Shown piece by piece: positions 14,640-23,751 of a stretch of 64,000 bases of DNA. The stretch spans positions 4,588,001-4,652,000 of the forward strand of contig NZ_JAPNKA010000001.1 of the NCBI RefSeq assembly GCF_026626635.1, written 5' to 3'. The notes beneath the pieces are model-generated. The model searched no databases and was not told where the DNA came from. It saw only the letters and a program-made list of their open reading frames with translations. Numbering within the stretch: position 1 is the stretch's first letter; each line of letters opens with the position of its first letter. This stretch comes from Archangium lansingense (lineage in GTDB: Bacteria; Myxococcota; Myxococcia; Myxococcales; Myxococcaceae). Position numbers and translations under genes: made by a program.

Positions 14640-17600
14640 ATGACCGATTCTCGCCGTACCCTCCAGGTCTTCCCCGACAATGGTCGCCGTCAGGCCGCCC
14701 TGCGCGCGGCCCGCGGTCATGCGGGAGTCGTGCGCGGAGATTCCTACCTCACCTGGGAGGGCTTCCTCGAGGCGCTCGGAGGTGCGCGCGAGCTGGGCCG
14801 CCGTCCGTGCTCGCCGCTCGTGGCTCGGACCGTGGTGGCCTCGCTCGCCCAGGGACTGGGGGACACGCCCTTCGGCGACTTCGTGCACGAGCCCGCCTTC
14901 GCCCGCGCCGCGCTGGAGGTGCTGTTGGACCTCAAGGCGGGCCGCCTCTCCCCGCGCGAGCTGCAGGATGCGCTGGAAGTGTTGCCTCCCGAACGGCGGA
15001 ACCGGGCCCGGGCGCTCGCCCTGCTGCACCACGGCTACGAGCAGAAGATGGCCGAGTTGGCCCTGGCGGACCGTGAGGACGTGGTGCGCGGGGCGCGAGA
15101 GGCACTGGAGCGCCAGGCGTGGCCCGCGGCCTGGGAGGACGTGGGCGGCCTCGTGCTGCACGGCATCTACGATGTGCGGCCCTCGGTGCTGGAGCTGCTG
15201 ATGGCCTTGGCAGCCGCCTGTGACGCTCGCCGCGTGGGCATGCGGGTGGAGACGCCGGTGGGTGGCTCGCCGGTGGCGGACGCGGCGCTGGCCTCTCTCT
15301 TCCGGGCCTTCGAGAACCGCGGCGAGGTGCTGCCCCACGTGGACCTCTTCAAGGCGGACGTCACCTTCGAGGGCCGCCCCATGCTGGAGCTCGGTCGCCA
15401 CCTCTTCTCGCCTCAGGCGGCGAAGGACGTGCTCCAGGACGCGGTGGACGGCCTGCGGATGTGGAGCGCGGGCTCGGTGCGAGACGAGGCCCGGCTCATC
15501 GCTCGGGACGTGCGCCGCAAGGTATCGGACGGAGTGCCTCCGGGGAACATCGCCGTGGCGTGGCGAGACCTGGGGCCCGAGGCCCGCTGGGTGGCGGATG
15601 CGCTCGGCGAGCTGGGCGTCCCCGTGCGCCTGCCCTGGGGCGAGCCGCTCGCGCTGGCGGGCCCGGTGCGGCTGGCGTTGGATCTGCCGCTGCTGGTGGA
15701 GGACGGCTTCCCGGCCGAGCGCGTGGCCGAGCTGGTCTCCAGCCGCTATGCGCCCATGCTCTCCCGGGGTGCGCCCGAGGCTCCGGCGACGCTCCTCACG
15801 CTCGCGGCCGTCCGGGACGACCGGCTGGGCGCGATGCGAGGGAAGGGCGCGTATGACCTGCGCCTGGAGGCCCTGGCGAAGCGGCTGGAGCCGTTGCCGA
15901 ACCAGGTTCGCCCGAAGGAGCACCGGCGTGCCCATGGGGCCCGAGTGCTGCGCGAGCGGTGCCTCTTCTTGCTGGAGTCTTGCCGCCGCATTCCGGAGCA
16001 GGGGCGGGCCTCGGAGCTGCTCGCCGCGTGGTGGCAGGCGGTGCGGCGGCTGGGGCTGATGGACTCGGAGGGGGTGCTGGAGGCGGCCTCGGACGAGGGC
16101 ATGGACGCGCTCGCGCTGGATGCCCGCGCTCGGGACGATGCCGCGCGGGCAGCGCTTGCGCAGCGGGTGCGGGAGCTGGAGCGGACGCTCGCGGCGGTAG
16201 GAGGTGGGCCCCGGCTGAAGCGGCGCACCTTCGGCCGCTGGTTGCAGGATGTGATGCGAGACGTGCACCTGCCCGCACGAGGGCCCGCGACGGGCGCCGT
16301 GGAGGTGCTGGACGTTCGGGAGCTGGAGGGGCGCACCTTCGCCCATGTCTTCATCGGAGGACTGGCCGAGGGCCGCTTCCCGGGCCGTGAGGAGCCCAAC
16401 CCGCTGCTGGGCGACACCGAGCGCATTGCGCTCAACAAGCACCTGGGCCGGGACATCTTCCGCCTCACGGGCGGCGAGTTCGAGGACCGAGCGCCGTGGC
16501 GCCTCACCGAGGACCGGCTCCTGTTCGCCAGCGTGCTGGCCGCAGCCGAGGACACGGTGAGCCTGTCCTTCGCGGTGGAGGGGCAGGGGGGCCAGGAGCA
16601 GGCGCCCTCCTCCTTCCTGGAGGAGGTGCGGCGGTTGACGGGGGCCACGTGGGAGGCGCGCTCGTTGCCGGCCATCGTGCCGCTCGACGAGGTGCTCACC
16701 GAGGCGGAGCTGCGCCAGCGTGTGGTGCTGGAGTCGCTCGCGCTCGCGCGGCTGCGCGTCTCCGTGCCGGACCCCGCCCGGAATGTGCTCCAGCAGCGCT
16801 TCGAGAGTGCACCGTGGTTCGTCTCGGCGAAGGAGATGGTGCAGGTGGAGATCGAGCGCCTGCATTTCTTCGGTGACACGCGCAAGAGCGCAGGCCGCTA
16901 CACCGGCGCGGTGGAGGACCCGGCCCTGGGCGAGGCGATTCGGGAGGCGTTCCGTTTCGGCGCGGACCGGCCGCTGTCTGCCTCGGCGCTGGCCCGCTTT
17001 GGCAACTGCGGCTTCCAGGGGTTCCTGTCCTACGGGCTCAAGGTGCCCGAGCCAGAGCAGCCGGGCGAGGAGTTTGATCGCCGAGGGCAGGGCGTCTTCT
17101 GGCACCGGGTGCTGGAGGAGTTCTTCAAGCGGCTCAAGGAGCGCAAGCTGCTGGGCCTGGGCCTCGATGCGATACCGGAGGCGCTGCTGGACTCAGTGCT
17201 GGACGAGGTGCGGGCGGACTTCGAGCAGCGCCACTACGTGGGCCATCCAGCGCTGTGGCGGCTGGCGCGCGAGCGGGCGAAGAACATGGTGCGTCGCATC
17301 CTGATGGACGAGCGTCGGGGACTGCCCTTCGAGCGCTTCGAGCCCGCGGGCTTCGAGCTGCGCTTCGGGCCTCGCAACCCGGCGGAGGGGTGGAACGAGG
17401 TGACGCTGCAGGTGGGCGAGGAGGTCATCCACTTCGAGGGCACCATCGACCGGCTGGACATGGCGGGCGGCGAGGTGGGCGTCATCGACTACAAGTCCGG
17501 CAAGCTGTCGAAGTCGGAGCTGAAGAAGAAGCTGCTCGACTCGGACTTCCAGCTGCCGCTGTACCTGTACGCGGCGCGGGCGAGCGGCCACCAGAACACG

Positions 17601-17891
17601 AGTCAAGCTGCGTGGTTCTCGCTGCGCACGGGAGAGGTCATCTACCTGTCCCAGGTGCTGGAGAAGGACGCGATCGAGCTGGAGGAGCTGCTGTCCACCG
17701 AGCCGCAGGTGCGGGCGCGACTGGCGGCAGAGGAGAAGCCCAACCTGGCCAATGCGGTGGAGTCCCTGGTGCGCACCGTGAGGGCGGGGCAGTTCGCCGT
17801 GAGACCGAAGGACTGCGGGAGCTGCGGCTACCGCCCTGTGTGCCGCATTACCGAGCGGCGGCTCGTGGACGAGGAGGGCACTCATGAGTAG
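14640..17891 (+). CDS. addB: AddB-type helicase-nuclease subunit with Fe-S nuclease domain
   Basis: The ATG at 14640 gives 1,083 residues; the frame stays open upstream but runs into the divergent PAP2 gene. The C-terminal PD-(D/E)XK nuclease shows GTIDRLD, then VIDYKSGK with Asp950 and Lys952. The iron-sulfur staple cysteines are Cys790 (GNCGFQG) and C1059-x2-C1062-x5-C1068. The central part has AddB-like segments such as FIGGLAEGRFPGREEPNPLL. An N-terminal ATP-binding motif is not evident, as in many AddB proteins. With AddA it would resect double-strand breaks for RecA. Its stop overlaps the addA start by eight bases. Confidence 0.88.
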   Translation: MTDSRRTLQVFPDNGRRQAALRAARGHAGVVRGDSYLTWEGFLEALGGARELGRRPCSPLVARTVVASLAQGLGDTPFGDFVHEPAFARAALEVLLDLKAGRLSPRELQDALEVLPPERRNRARALALLHHGYEQKMAELALADREDVVRGAREALERQAWPAAWEDVGGLVLHGIYDVRPSVLELLMALAAACDARRVGMRVETPVGGSPVADAALASLFRAFENRGEVLPHVDLFKADVTFEGRPMLELGRHLFSPQAAKDVLQDAVDGLRMWSAGSVRDEARLIARDVRRKVSDGVPPGNIAVAWRDLGPEARWVADALGELGVPVRLPWGEPLALAGPVRLALDLPLLVEDGFPAERVAELVSSRYAPMLSRGAPEAPATLLTLAAVRDDRLGAMRGKGAYDLRLEALAKRLEPLPNQVRPKEHRRAHGARVLRERCLFLLESCRRIPEQGRASELLAAWWQAVRRLGLMDSEGVLEAASDEGMDALALDARARDDAARAALAQRVRELERTLAAVGGGPRLKRRTFGRWLQDVMRDVHLPARGPATGAVEVLDVRELEGRTFAHVFIGGLAEGRFPGREEPNPLLGDTERIALNKHLGRDIFRLTGGEFEDRAPWRLTEDRLLFASVLAAAEDTVSLSFAVEGQGGQEQAPSSFLEEVRRLTGATWEARSLPAIVPLDEVLTEAELRQRVVLESLALARLRVSVPDPARNVLQQRFESAPWFVSAKEMVQVEIERLHFFGDTRKSAGRYTGAVEDPALGEAIREAFRFGADRPLSASALARFGNCGFQGFLSYGLKVPEPEQPGEEFDRRGQGVFWHRVLEEFFKRLKERKLLGLGLDAIPEALLDSVLDEVRADFEQRHYVGHPALWRLARERAKNMVRRILMDERRGLPFERFEPAGFELRFGPRNPAEGWNEVTLQVGEEVIHFEGTIDRLDMAGGEVGVIDYKSGKLSKSELKKKLLDSDFQLPLYLYAARASGHQNTSQAAWFSLRTGEVIYLSQVLEKDAIELEELLSTEPQVRARLAAEEKPNLANAVESLVRTVRAGQFAVRPKDCGSCGYRPVCRITERRLVDEEGTHE

Positions 17892-20800
17892 GCCCTTTCA
17901 CCTGGCGCTGGAGAAGAACCTCGCCCTGATGGCGGGTGCCGGCGCGGGCAAGACGTACAGCCTGGTGACGATGACGCTGCACCTGCTGGCCGGTGCGCGC
18001 GAGGGGGCGAAGCCCTTGCGTCCCGCGCGGCTGTGCATGGTGACGTTCACCGACAAGGCCGCCGCGGAGATGCGCGCGCGTGTCCGGGCTCGCCTGGATG
18101 CATTGGTGCAGGCCGAGGCAAAGGCCGTGCTGGAGCCGGAGCTGCGGGCCTCGCTCGAGCGGCTGGGCCAGCCCTTCCCCACGAGGGACACCTGGCGCGC
18201 CCTGCGCGAGGAGCTGGGAGCGGCCTCGGTGGGCACGTTCCACTCGTTGTGCGGACAGTTGCTGCGCCGTGCGCCCCCGGGCTCGGGGGTGGATGCGTCC
18301 TTCGAGGTGCTCGACGAGCTGGAGGCCCGCACGCTCGTGCTGGACGTGTGCGAGCGCGTGGTGCTGGACGCACTGGAGGCCGGTGACTCGGGAGTGCGCG
18401 AGCTGTGCCAGGAGCTGACGTTCTCTGGCTCGGATTTTACCGAGGGCCTGGTGTCCTCGCTGTCCGCCACCTACGGCAAGCTGCGCGAGGAGGGCCTGCG
18501 CGCGGCCGAGGTCCGTATCTCCAGCGCGGACGAGATGCGTGCCGGCTTCGAGGTGCTCGTCGAGCGATGCCGCGGCCTGTGCGCCACCGTGAGCGAGCTG
18601 GACGCCAAGGGGGAGTGGCGTGTCCTGCGCGAGAAGCTGGAGACGGCGCTGGATGGCCTCACGCCGGAGAACTGCTTCGAGGTCGAGCGGTTGCCCTCGC
18701 TCAAGGCGGCCTTCCTCGAGGACGGTCGAGATGTGCGCCGGCTGAAGAAGGAGCCGGGCAACTCGATGAAGGAGCTGTACTGGAGCTTCTTCGGGAAGAG
18801 CGACGGCTCGGTGATGCGGCTAGAGGACGCGTACGCCGGGTGGCGCACGGCGCCCTTCGAGGCCGCGTTCCGCTCGTTGCTCTCGCAGGTGGCGGCGCGT
18901 CACGAGGAGGAGTTTGTCCGGCGTAACGCGCTGGACTTCACCGCGCTGCTGGTGAAGACGCGCGACCTGTTGCGTGACTTCCCGGACTACCGCCGCCAGG
19001 TACAGGAGCGCCTGGGCGCGCTGATGGTGGACGAGTTCCAGGACACCAACCGCCTGCAGCTCGAGCTGGTGCTGCTGCTGGCCGAGAAGCGCGACGGAGG
19101 CCCGCGCCCGCTGCGTCCGGATGAGAGCCTGGTGGACGCGCTCCCGTTGGAACCCGCCTTCCTGTGCGCGGTGGGTGACCGCAAGCAATCCATCTACGAG
19201 TTCCGCGGCGCGGATGTGTCCGTCTTCAAGGTGCTGTCGGACAAGATCGTCGCCGAGGGTGGAGTGCTCGACTTCATCCAGGGCAACCGGCGCTCGGTGT
19301 CGCCGCTGCTCGACTTCTTCAACCAGGCCTTCCCGGGCGTGCTGAAGGAAGGCGAGGGAGGTGCGCGCCCCTATGAGGTGGTGTACGCACCCGAGCAGGA
19401 TGACTTCACTCCGGTACGCGAGTCCCCGCTTCAGGCCCCGGCGGTGGAGCGGCTCGTGTTGGACGACGAGGAGCTCTCCACGGGCGAGCTGCGCGCGGCG
19501 GACGCGGAGTCGGTGGCGAAGCGGCTGAAGGTGATGCTGGCTCCCGGGCCACAGCAGGTCCTCGTGGCCACGAATAAGGAAAACGAGGAACTGCGCCCGG
19601 TGCGTGGCGGGGACGTGGCCATGCTCTTCCGGACCTTCACGCACCTGGAGGTGTACCGGCAGGCGCTCATCCGCCACGGCATTCCGCACCGGGTGCTGCG
19701 CGGCCGGGGGTTCTACGGCGCGCAGGAGGTGCTGGACCTGGCCTCGCTGTTGTCGCTGCTGGCGGATCCCGACGACGCGCTCGCTTTCGCGGCGGTGCTG
19801 CGCTCGCCGCTGGTGGGGCTATCGGACGCCTCGCTCTTCCGGCTTGCCGGGCCCGAGGGCCTGTCGTTGCCCGCCGTGGAGCGCGGAGGCTCCTCCTCGC
19901 TGGAGGGGCTGCCCGAGGGAGAGCAGGCGCGGCTGGAGCGGTTCCTCACGGCGCTGCCGGCGCTGCGGCGCGAGAGGGATCGGCTCGGCGTGCGTGCGCT
20001 GCTGCTGGCCGCGATGGAGGTGACGGGCTACCGCGAGTCCCTGGCGGGTACGCCCTACGCAGAGCAGGCGAGTGCCAACGTGGAGAAGCTGCTCGCACTG
20101 GCGGGACGGCGTGACGAGCGCGGCACGGGGGGCTGCGTCACCTTCTCTCGCGAGCTGCAGCGGCTGGCCAACGAGGAGCCCACGGAAGCCCAGGCGGATC
20201 TGCTGGAAGCGGGAGACCCTCGCGCGGTGCAACTGCTCACCATCCACCGGGCCAAGGGCCTGGAGTGGCCGGTGGTGGTAGTGCCGGCGCTCGGCGGCCT
20301 GCGGCGTTTCACCAGCGGACGGGCCCTCTTCGAGCGCACCCATGGCCTCTGCCTGCGGCCGTGGTTGCCGGACTCGGACGGCCTCGATAAGTACCGCTCT
20401 CCCCGCTACGACCAGGTGAAGGACGAGCTGAAGCGGCGCGAGACGGCCGAGTACCGGCGCGTGCTGTACGTCGCACTCACCCGGGCCCGGGACCGACTCA
20501 TCCTCTCTGGAGGCGAGGAGCGCGGCGCGGCTGACTCGTGGTGGTGCCTGCTCGATGAGCGGTTGCAGGAGGACACGCGACTGCAAGGGCTCGTCGAGGA
20601 CCTGGACGTGGAGACGCTGCCCGTACCCCCGGAGATGTCCGAGTCGGAGGACGTGGACCCATTGGAGCAGGAGGCCCGCGTCGAGGCGGCCTTGCAGCGG
20701 GTGCGCGAGGCTCCGGTGCTGGCCACGCCCGAGGTGGCGGCGGTGGGGACCGAGGCCGTGCAGGACTTCGTGACGTGTCCGCGCCGCTACCGCTACGTGC

Positions 20801-21546
20801 ACCAGCTCGGACTGCGTGCGGAGGGGGCGCCCTGGGAGACGCCGCCGCGTGTGTCTCCGCTGTACATCGAGCGGGAGGCCTGGGGCGCACCGGCGCTGAG
20901 TGCCGTGGACCGGGTGTTGGCGCTGCTGCGCGTGGTGGACTTCCGACTCGCCGGAACTCCGGCCCCCGAGCGGCGGGCCCGTCTGGAGGCGCTGGTGCGC
21001 GAGGTGGGCTGGGACCAGGGAGAGGACGGAGTCGAGGAGGCGCTGGCCATGGTGGAGCGCTTCCTGGGGACTGCGTTCGCCCGCACTCTGGCCGCCGCTC
21101 CCGCTTCGAGCATGCATCGCGCGTTGCCCTTCGTGCTGACGCTGCCAGGGGATGCACCCGCGGCACTCGAAGGGGAGGTGGATCTCCTCTGGCAGACGGC
21201 ACCGGACGAGGCGCGGGTGGTTGTCTTCAAGCCGGGCAAACGTTCGCCTCGGGGAGTGGAGGCGCATGCCGAGTCGTTGGCGGCTGTGCTGCTGGCTGCG
21301 CGGAGGATGGTGCGTGAGGGCGTTGCCGTGGAGGTGGGGGTGGCCTTCCTGGGCGAGGACGTGCCGGAGCCGGAGTTCCCCGCGCCCGCTGTGGACATGC
21401 AGACCATCACCGAGCGGCTCAGGGCAGCGGCTCGGGGCCTGGTGGAAGCAGATGTCCAAGGCCGTTGGCCAGGCCGGGAGCCGTCGGTCTGTCAGACGCT
21501 GGCCTGTGGTTACGTCGGCCACTGTCGTTCCGGCGCTCGGGCCTGA
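17884..21546 (+). CDS. addA: AddA-type UvrD-family helicase subunit with degraded nuclease site
   Basis: A 1,220-residue superfamily 1A helicase: Walker A AGAGAGKT with Lys23, FTDKAAAEMRARV (motif Ia), LMVDEFQDTNRLQ (motif II), GDRKQSIYEFRGAD (motif III), IHRAKGLEWPVV (motif V) and VALTRARDRLIL (motif VI). The C-terminus keeps the nuclease fold outline: Asp1100 in GEVDLL and Lys1116, but the catalytic D-x-K is VFK, with Val1114 where Asp belongs. Four cysteines (965, 1203, 1208, 1214) in a CPRRY...C-x4-C-x5-C pattern suggest that an Fe-S staple persists. It is coupled to addB. Confidence 0.88.
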   Translation: MSRPFHLALEKNLALMAGAGAGKTYSLVTMTLHLLAGAREGAKPLRPARLCMVTFTDKAAAEMRARVRARLDALVQAEAKAVLEPELRASLERLGQPFPTRDTWRALREELGAASVGTFHSLCGQLLRRAPPGSGVDASFEVLDELEARTLVLDVCERVVLDALEAGDSGVRELCQELTFSGSDFTEGLVSSLSATYGKLREEGLRAAEVRISSADEMRAGFEVLVERCRGLCATVSELDAKGEWRVLREKLETALDGLTPENCFEVERLPSLKAAFLEDGRDVRRLKKEPGNSMKELYWSFFGKSDGSVMRLEDAYAGWRTAPFEAAFRSLLSQVAARHEEEFVRRNALDFTALLVKTRDLLRDFPDYRRQVQERLGALMVDEFQDTNRLQLELVLLLAEKRDGGPRPLRPDESLVDALPLEPAFLCAVGDRKQSIYEFRGADVSVFKVLSDKIVAEGGVLDFIQGNRRSVSPLLDFFNQAFPGVLKEGEGGARPYEVVYAPEQDDFTPVRESPLQAPAVERLVLDDEELSTGELRAADAESVAKRLKVMLAPGPQQVLVATNKENEELRPVRGGDVAMLFRTFTHLEVYRQALIRHGIPHRVLRGRGFYGAQEVLDLASLLSLLADPDDALAFAAVLRSPLVGLSDASLFRLAGPEGLSLPAVERGGSSSLEGLPEGEQARLERFLTALPALRRERDRLGVRALLLAAMEVTGYRESLAGTPYAEQASANVEKLLALAGRRDERGTGGCVTFSRELQRLANEEPTEAQADLLEAGDPRAVQLLTIHRAKGLEWPVVVVPALGGLRRFTSGRALFERTHGLCLRPWLPDSDGLDKYRSPRYDQVKDELKRRETAEYRRVLYVALTRARDRLILSGGEERGAADSWWCLLDERLQEDTRLQGLVEDLDVETLPVPPEMSESEDVDPLEQEARVEAALQRVREAPVLATPEVAAVGTEAVQDFVTCPRRYRYVHQLGLRAEGAPWETPPRVSPLYIEREAWGAPALSAVDRVLALLRVVDFRLAGTPAPERRARLEALVREVGWDQGEDGVEEALAMVERFLGTAFARTLAAAPASSMHRALPFVLTLPGDAPAALEGEVDLLWQTAPDEARVVVFKPGKRSPRGVEAHAESLAAVLLAARRMVREGVAVEVGVAFLGEDVPEPEFPAPAVDMQTITERLRAAARGLVEADVQGRWPGREPSVCQTLACGYVGHCRSGARA

Positions 21547-21581
21547 AAGGCGGGCGCCCTCGAGACACGGGAGGCAGTGAC

Positions 21582-21860
21582 ATGTCCCTCTAGCAGGATG
21601 GCCGGCACCACCTGTGGATCAAATCCGTAGGCGAGGACGACTCGCTGCTCGTCCACGACAACCATGCCCTCGTCTATGCGTACGGTGACCGCGAGGGCTT
21701 CGAGCGGGTGGTTCGGGCTCGTGGGATGACGCGGGAGGAGTTCTCGATTCCGGCGCCCCATACGCACAACTACCACAAGGAATTCGATGCCGAGGAACGT
21801 CGTCTATTGGCGGTGCGGGAATGGCTGCACTTCCCGCTTCAGCCCGGTGACGACCCGTAG
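21582..21860 (+). pseudogene. small conserved-looking frame interrupted by TAG at codon 4
   Basis: GGGAGG precedes ATG 21582, but the fourth codon is TAG (21591-21593). The same frame then runs for 88 coding codons with normal GC-rich codon use to TAG 21858-21860. It reads as a small soluble protein (QDGRHHLWIKSVGEDDSLLV ... EEFSIPAPHTHNYHKEF ... LHFPL). A GAG-to-TAG change would explain it. Internal starts (GTG 21708, ATG 21726) would give only 40-50 residues. Sequencing error or readthrough are alternatives. It lies between addA and purA. Confidence 0.5.
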
Positions 21861-21886
21861 CGAAGCATGCTAAGCGGGCCGCAACT

Positions 21887-23197
21887 ATGCCGAACGTCGT
21901 CGTCATCGGAGCGCAGTGGGGAGATGAGGGTAAGGGCAAGGTCGTGGACCTGCTCACCGAGCACGCCCAGGTGGTCGTGCGCTTCCAGGGGGGCAACAAC
22001 GCGGGCCATACCCTGGTGGTGGGCGGCCAGAAGACGGTGTTGCATCTGATCCCCTCGGGCATCCTCCATCAAGGGAAGACCTGTGTCATCGGCAACGGGG
22101 TGGTGTTGGATCCCGCGGTGCTGGTGAAGGAGCTCGACGCCCTCAAGGAGCGCGGCTTCCTCAAGGACGACTCGCACTTCCTCATCTCGGACAACGCGCA
22201 CGTCATCTTCCCGTGGCACAAGCTGCTGGACACGTACCGGGAGAAGGCCCGTGGCGTGAGCGCCATCGGCACCACGGGACGTGGCATCGGCCCGGCCTAC
22301 GAGGACAAGGTGGCTCGCCGCGGCATCCGCGTGCGTGATCTGCTCAACCCCGAGCGGCTGCGCAAGCGCATCGACGAGCGGCTTCCGGGCGTGCGTGACG
22401 AGCTGCGCGAGCTGTGCCGCGCCGCCAACGAGGCGTCCCCCGAGCTGGACGCGGAGAAGTACCAGCAGGAGTTCGCCGCGCTGGGTGACCGGCTGCGGCC
22501 CCACGTGACGGACGTGTCGCTCTACCTGGCGGGCCAGGTGCAGCGCGGGGCGCGCATCCTCTTCGAGGGCGCCCAGGGCACGCTGCTGGACGTGGACCAT
22601 GGCACCTATCCGTTCGTCACCAGCTCCAACTGCGTGGCGGGCAACGCGGCGGTGGGTTCGGGCCTGGGTCCCACCACCATCGACAAGGTGATGGGCATCA
22701 GCAAGGCCTACACCACGCGCGTGGGCGGCGGTCCTTTCCCCACGGAGCTGACGGACGAGACGGGCGACCGGCTGCGCAAGGTGGGTGACGAGTTCGGCGC
22801 CACCACGGGCCGTCCGCGCCGCTGCGGCTGGCTGGACGGCGTGGTGCTGCGCTACGCGGTGCGCGTCAATGGCCTGTGGGGCATGGCGCTCACCAAGCTG
22901 GATGTGCTCTCCGGCCTCAAGACGCTGCAGATCTGCAACGCCTACGAGCTGGACGGCAAGCGCATCACCGAGCTGCCCGGAGACTATGAGGACCTGGCGC
23001 GCGTCAAGCCCCTCTACGAGACGCTGCCGGGCTGGGACGACAAGCTCTCCGGGGTGCGCACCTTTGATGAGCTGCCGGAGGCCGCCAAGCGCTACGTGCG
23101 CCGCGTGGAGGAGATCTCCGGCGTGCCCGTGGTGTGCATCTCCGTGGGCGCCGACCGCGGCGAGACGGTGCTGCTGCAGAACCCCTTCCGGAGCTGA
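21887..23197 (+). CDS. purA: adenylosuccinate synthetase
   Basis: A full-length 436-residue enzyme that converts IMP, aspartate and GTP to adenylosuccinate in AMP synthesis, in the cytoplasm. The N-terminal signature GAQWGDEGKGKVVDLL is at residues 8-23, followed by GGNNAGHTLVV. Other family blocks are GTTGRGIGPAYEDK, FEGAQGTLLDVDHGTYPFVT and the C-terminal TGRPRRCGWLD and CISVGADRGETV. It stands alone between the broken frame and a terminator-like hairpin. No strong ribosome-binding site precedes the ATG. Confidence 0.97.
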   Translation: MPNVVVIGAQWGDEGKGKVVDLLTEHAQVVVRFQGGNNAGHTLVVGGQKTVLHLIPSGILHQGKTCVIGNGVVLDPAVLVKELDALKERGFLKDDSHFLISDNAHVIFPWHKLLDTYREKARGVSAIGTTGRGIGPAYEDKVARRGIRVRDLLNPERLRKRIDERLPGVRDELRELCRAANEASPELDAEKYQQEFAALGDRLRPHVTDVSLYLAGQVQRGARILFEGAQGTLLDVDHGTYPFVTSSNCVAGNAAVGSGLGPTTIDKVMGISKAYTTRVGGGPFPTELTDETGDRLRKVGDEFGATTGRPRRCGWLDGVVLRYAVRVNGLWGMALTKLDVLSGLKTLQICNAYELDGKRITELPGDYEDLARVKPLYETLPGWDDKLSGVRTFDELPEAAKRYVRRVEEISGVPVVCISVGADRGETVLLQNPFRS

Positions 23198-23211
23198 GCC
23201 TCCAGAGCTGC

Positions 23212-23235
23212 GGAACTCCGGACACTCGGAGTTCC
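23212..23235 (+). terminator. hairpin downstream of purA
   Basis: GGAACTCCG (23212-23220) and CGGAGTTCC (23227-23235) form a perfect nine-base stem with a six-base loop, 15 bases past the purA stop. No T-run follows, so intrinsic termination may be weak. Confidence 0.5.
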
Positions 23236-23319
23236 CAGGAAGTCGGCCCCCAGACTCCCCCCGCCAGGAAAGCGAGGGAGCGGCTGGCGGATGTCAGGCC
23301 CGCGACTTAGCTTTTCGGT

Positions 23320-23748
23320 ATGAACGCGGGCGATCCGACGGCTGGCAAGCAGGTGTTCCGCCCACACGCAGTGCTCGCGGCCATCATGGGTGCCGCGACC
23401 CTGCTCTGGCTGGGCGTTCTGGTGTACCTCCTGCGCTTCGACGGAGTTCCGGTCCAGACGTTCCTCTCCGCGGTCTTCTTCGTCCTCTTCTTCGGCGTGT
23501 CGGTGACGTACTACGGCCGCACCCGGATCATCGTGGACGCGGGAGGCATCACGTACCGGGGACTGGTGCGCACGCGGCGCTTCTCCTTCGCGGACATCCG
23601 CAAGGTGGACGTGCTGCCTGGGCCGGTGACGGTGTACGCCGTGCGCGGCAGCCGAGGCCTGGTGCACTTCACCAGCCTCTTCGCGCACCACCGGAACCTG
23701 GCGAAGATCCTCATCGAGCGCTCCGGTCTCACGCCGCTGCGCGCCTGA
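23320..23748 (+). CDS. membrane protein with bacterial PH-like domain
   Basis: A 142-residue protein with two adjacent membrane helices (about residues 17-39 and 46-65) and then a small beta-rich domain (RIIVDAGGITYRGLVRTRRFSFADIRKVDV) of the bacterial PH type, ending in a helix (HHRNLAKILIERS). Such proteins are inner-membrane, of unknown role. It ends three bases before the stop of the convergent FHA gene. The only close neighbour is purA, which gives no functional hint. Confidence 0.75.
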   Translation: MNAGDPTAGKQVFRPHAVLAAIMGAATLLWLGVLVYLLRFDGVPVQTFLSAVFFVLFFGVSVTYYGRTRIIVDAGGITYRGLVRTRRFSFADIRKVDVLPGPVTVYAVRGSRGLVHFTSLFAHHRNLAKILIERSGLTPLRA

Positions 23749-23751
23749 GTC

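Noticed and set aside
14448..17105. 885-codon minus-strand frame opposite addB
   Set aside because: A shadow of addB: composition is extreme, no domains are seen, and it also overlaps the PAP2 gene.
19819..21522. 567-codon minus-strand frame
   Set aside because: Antisense to the addA helicase motifs; Gln/His/Arg-rich translation without domains.
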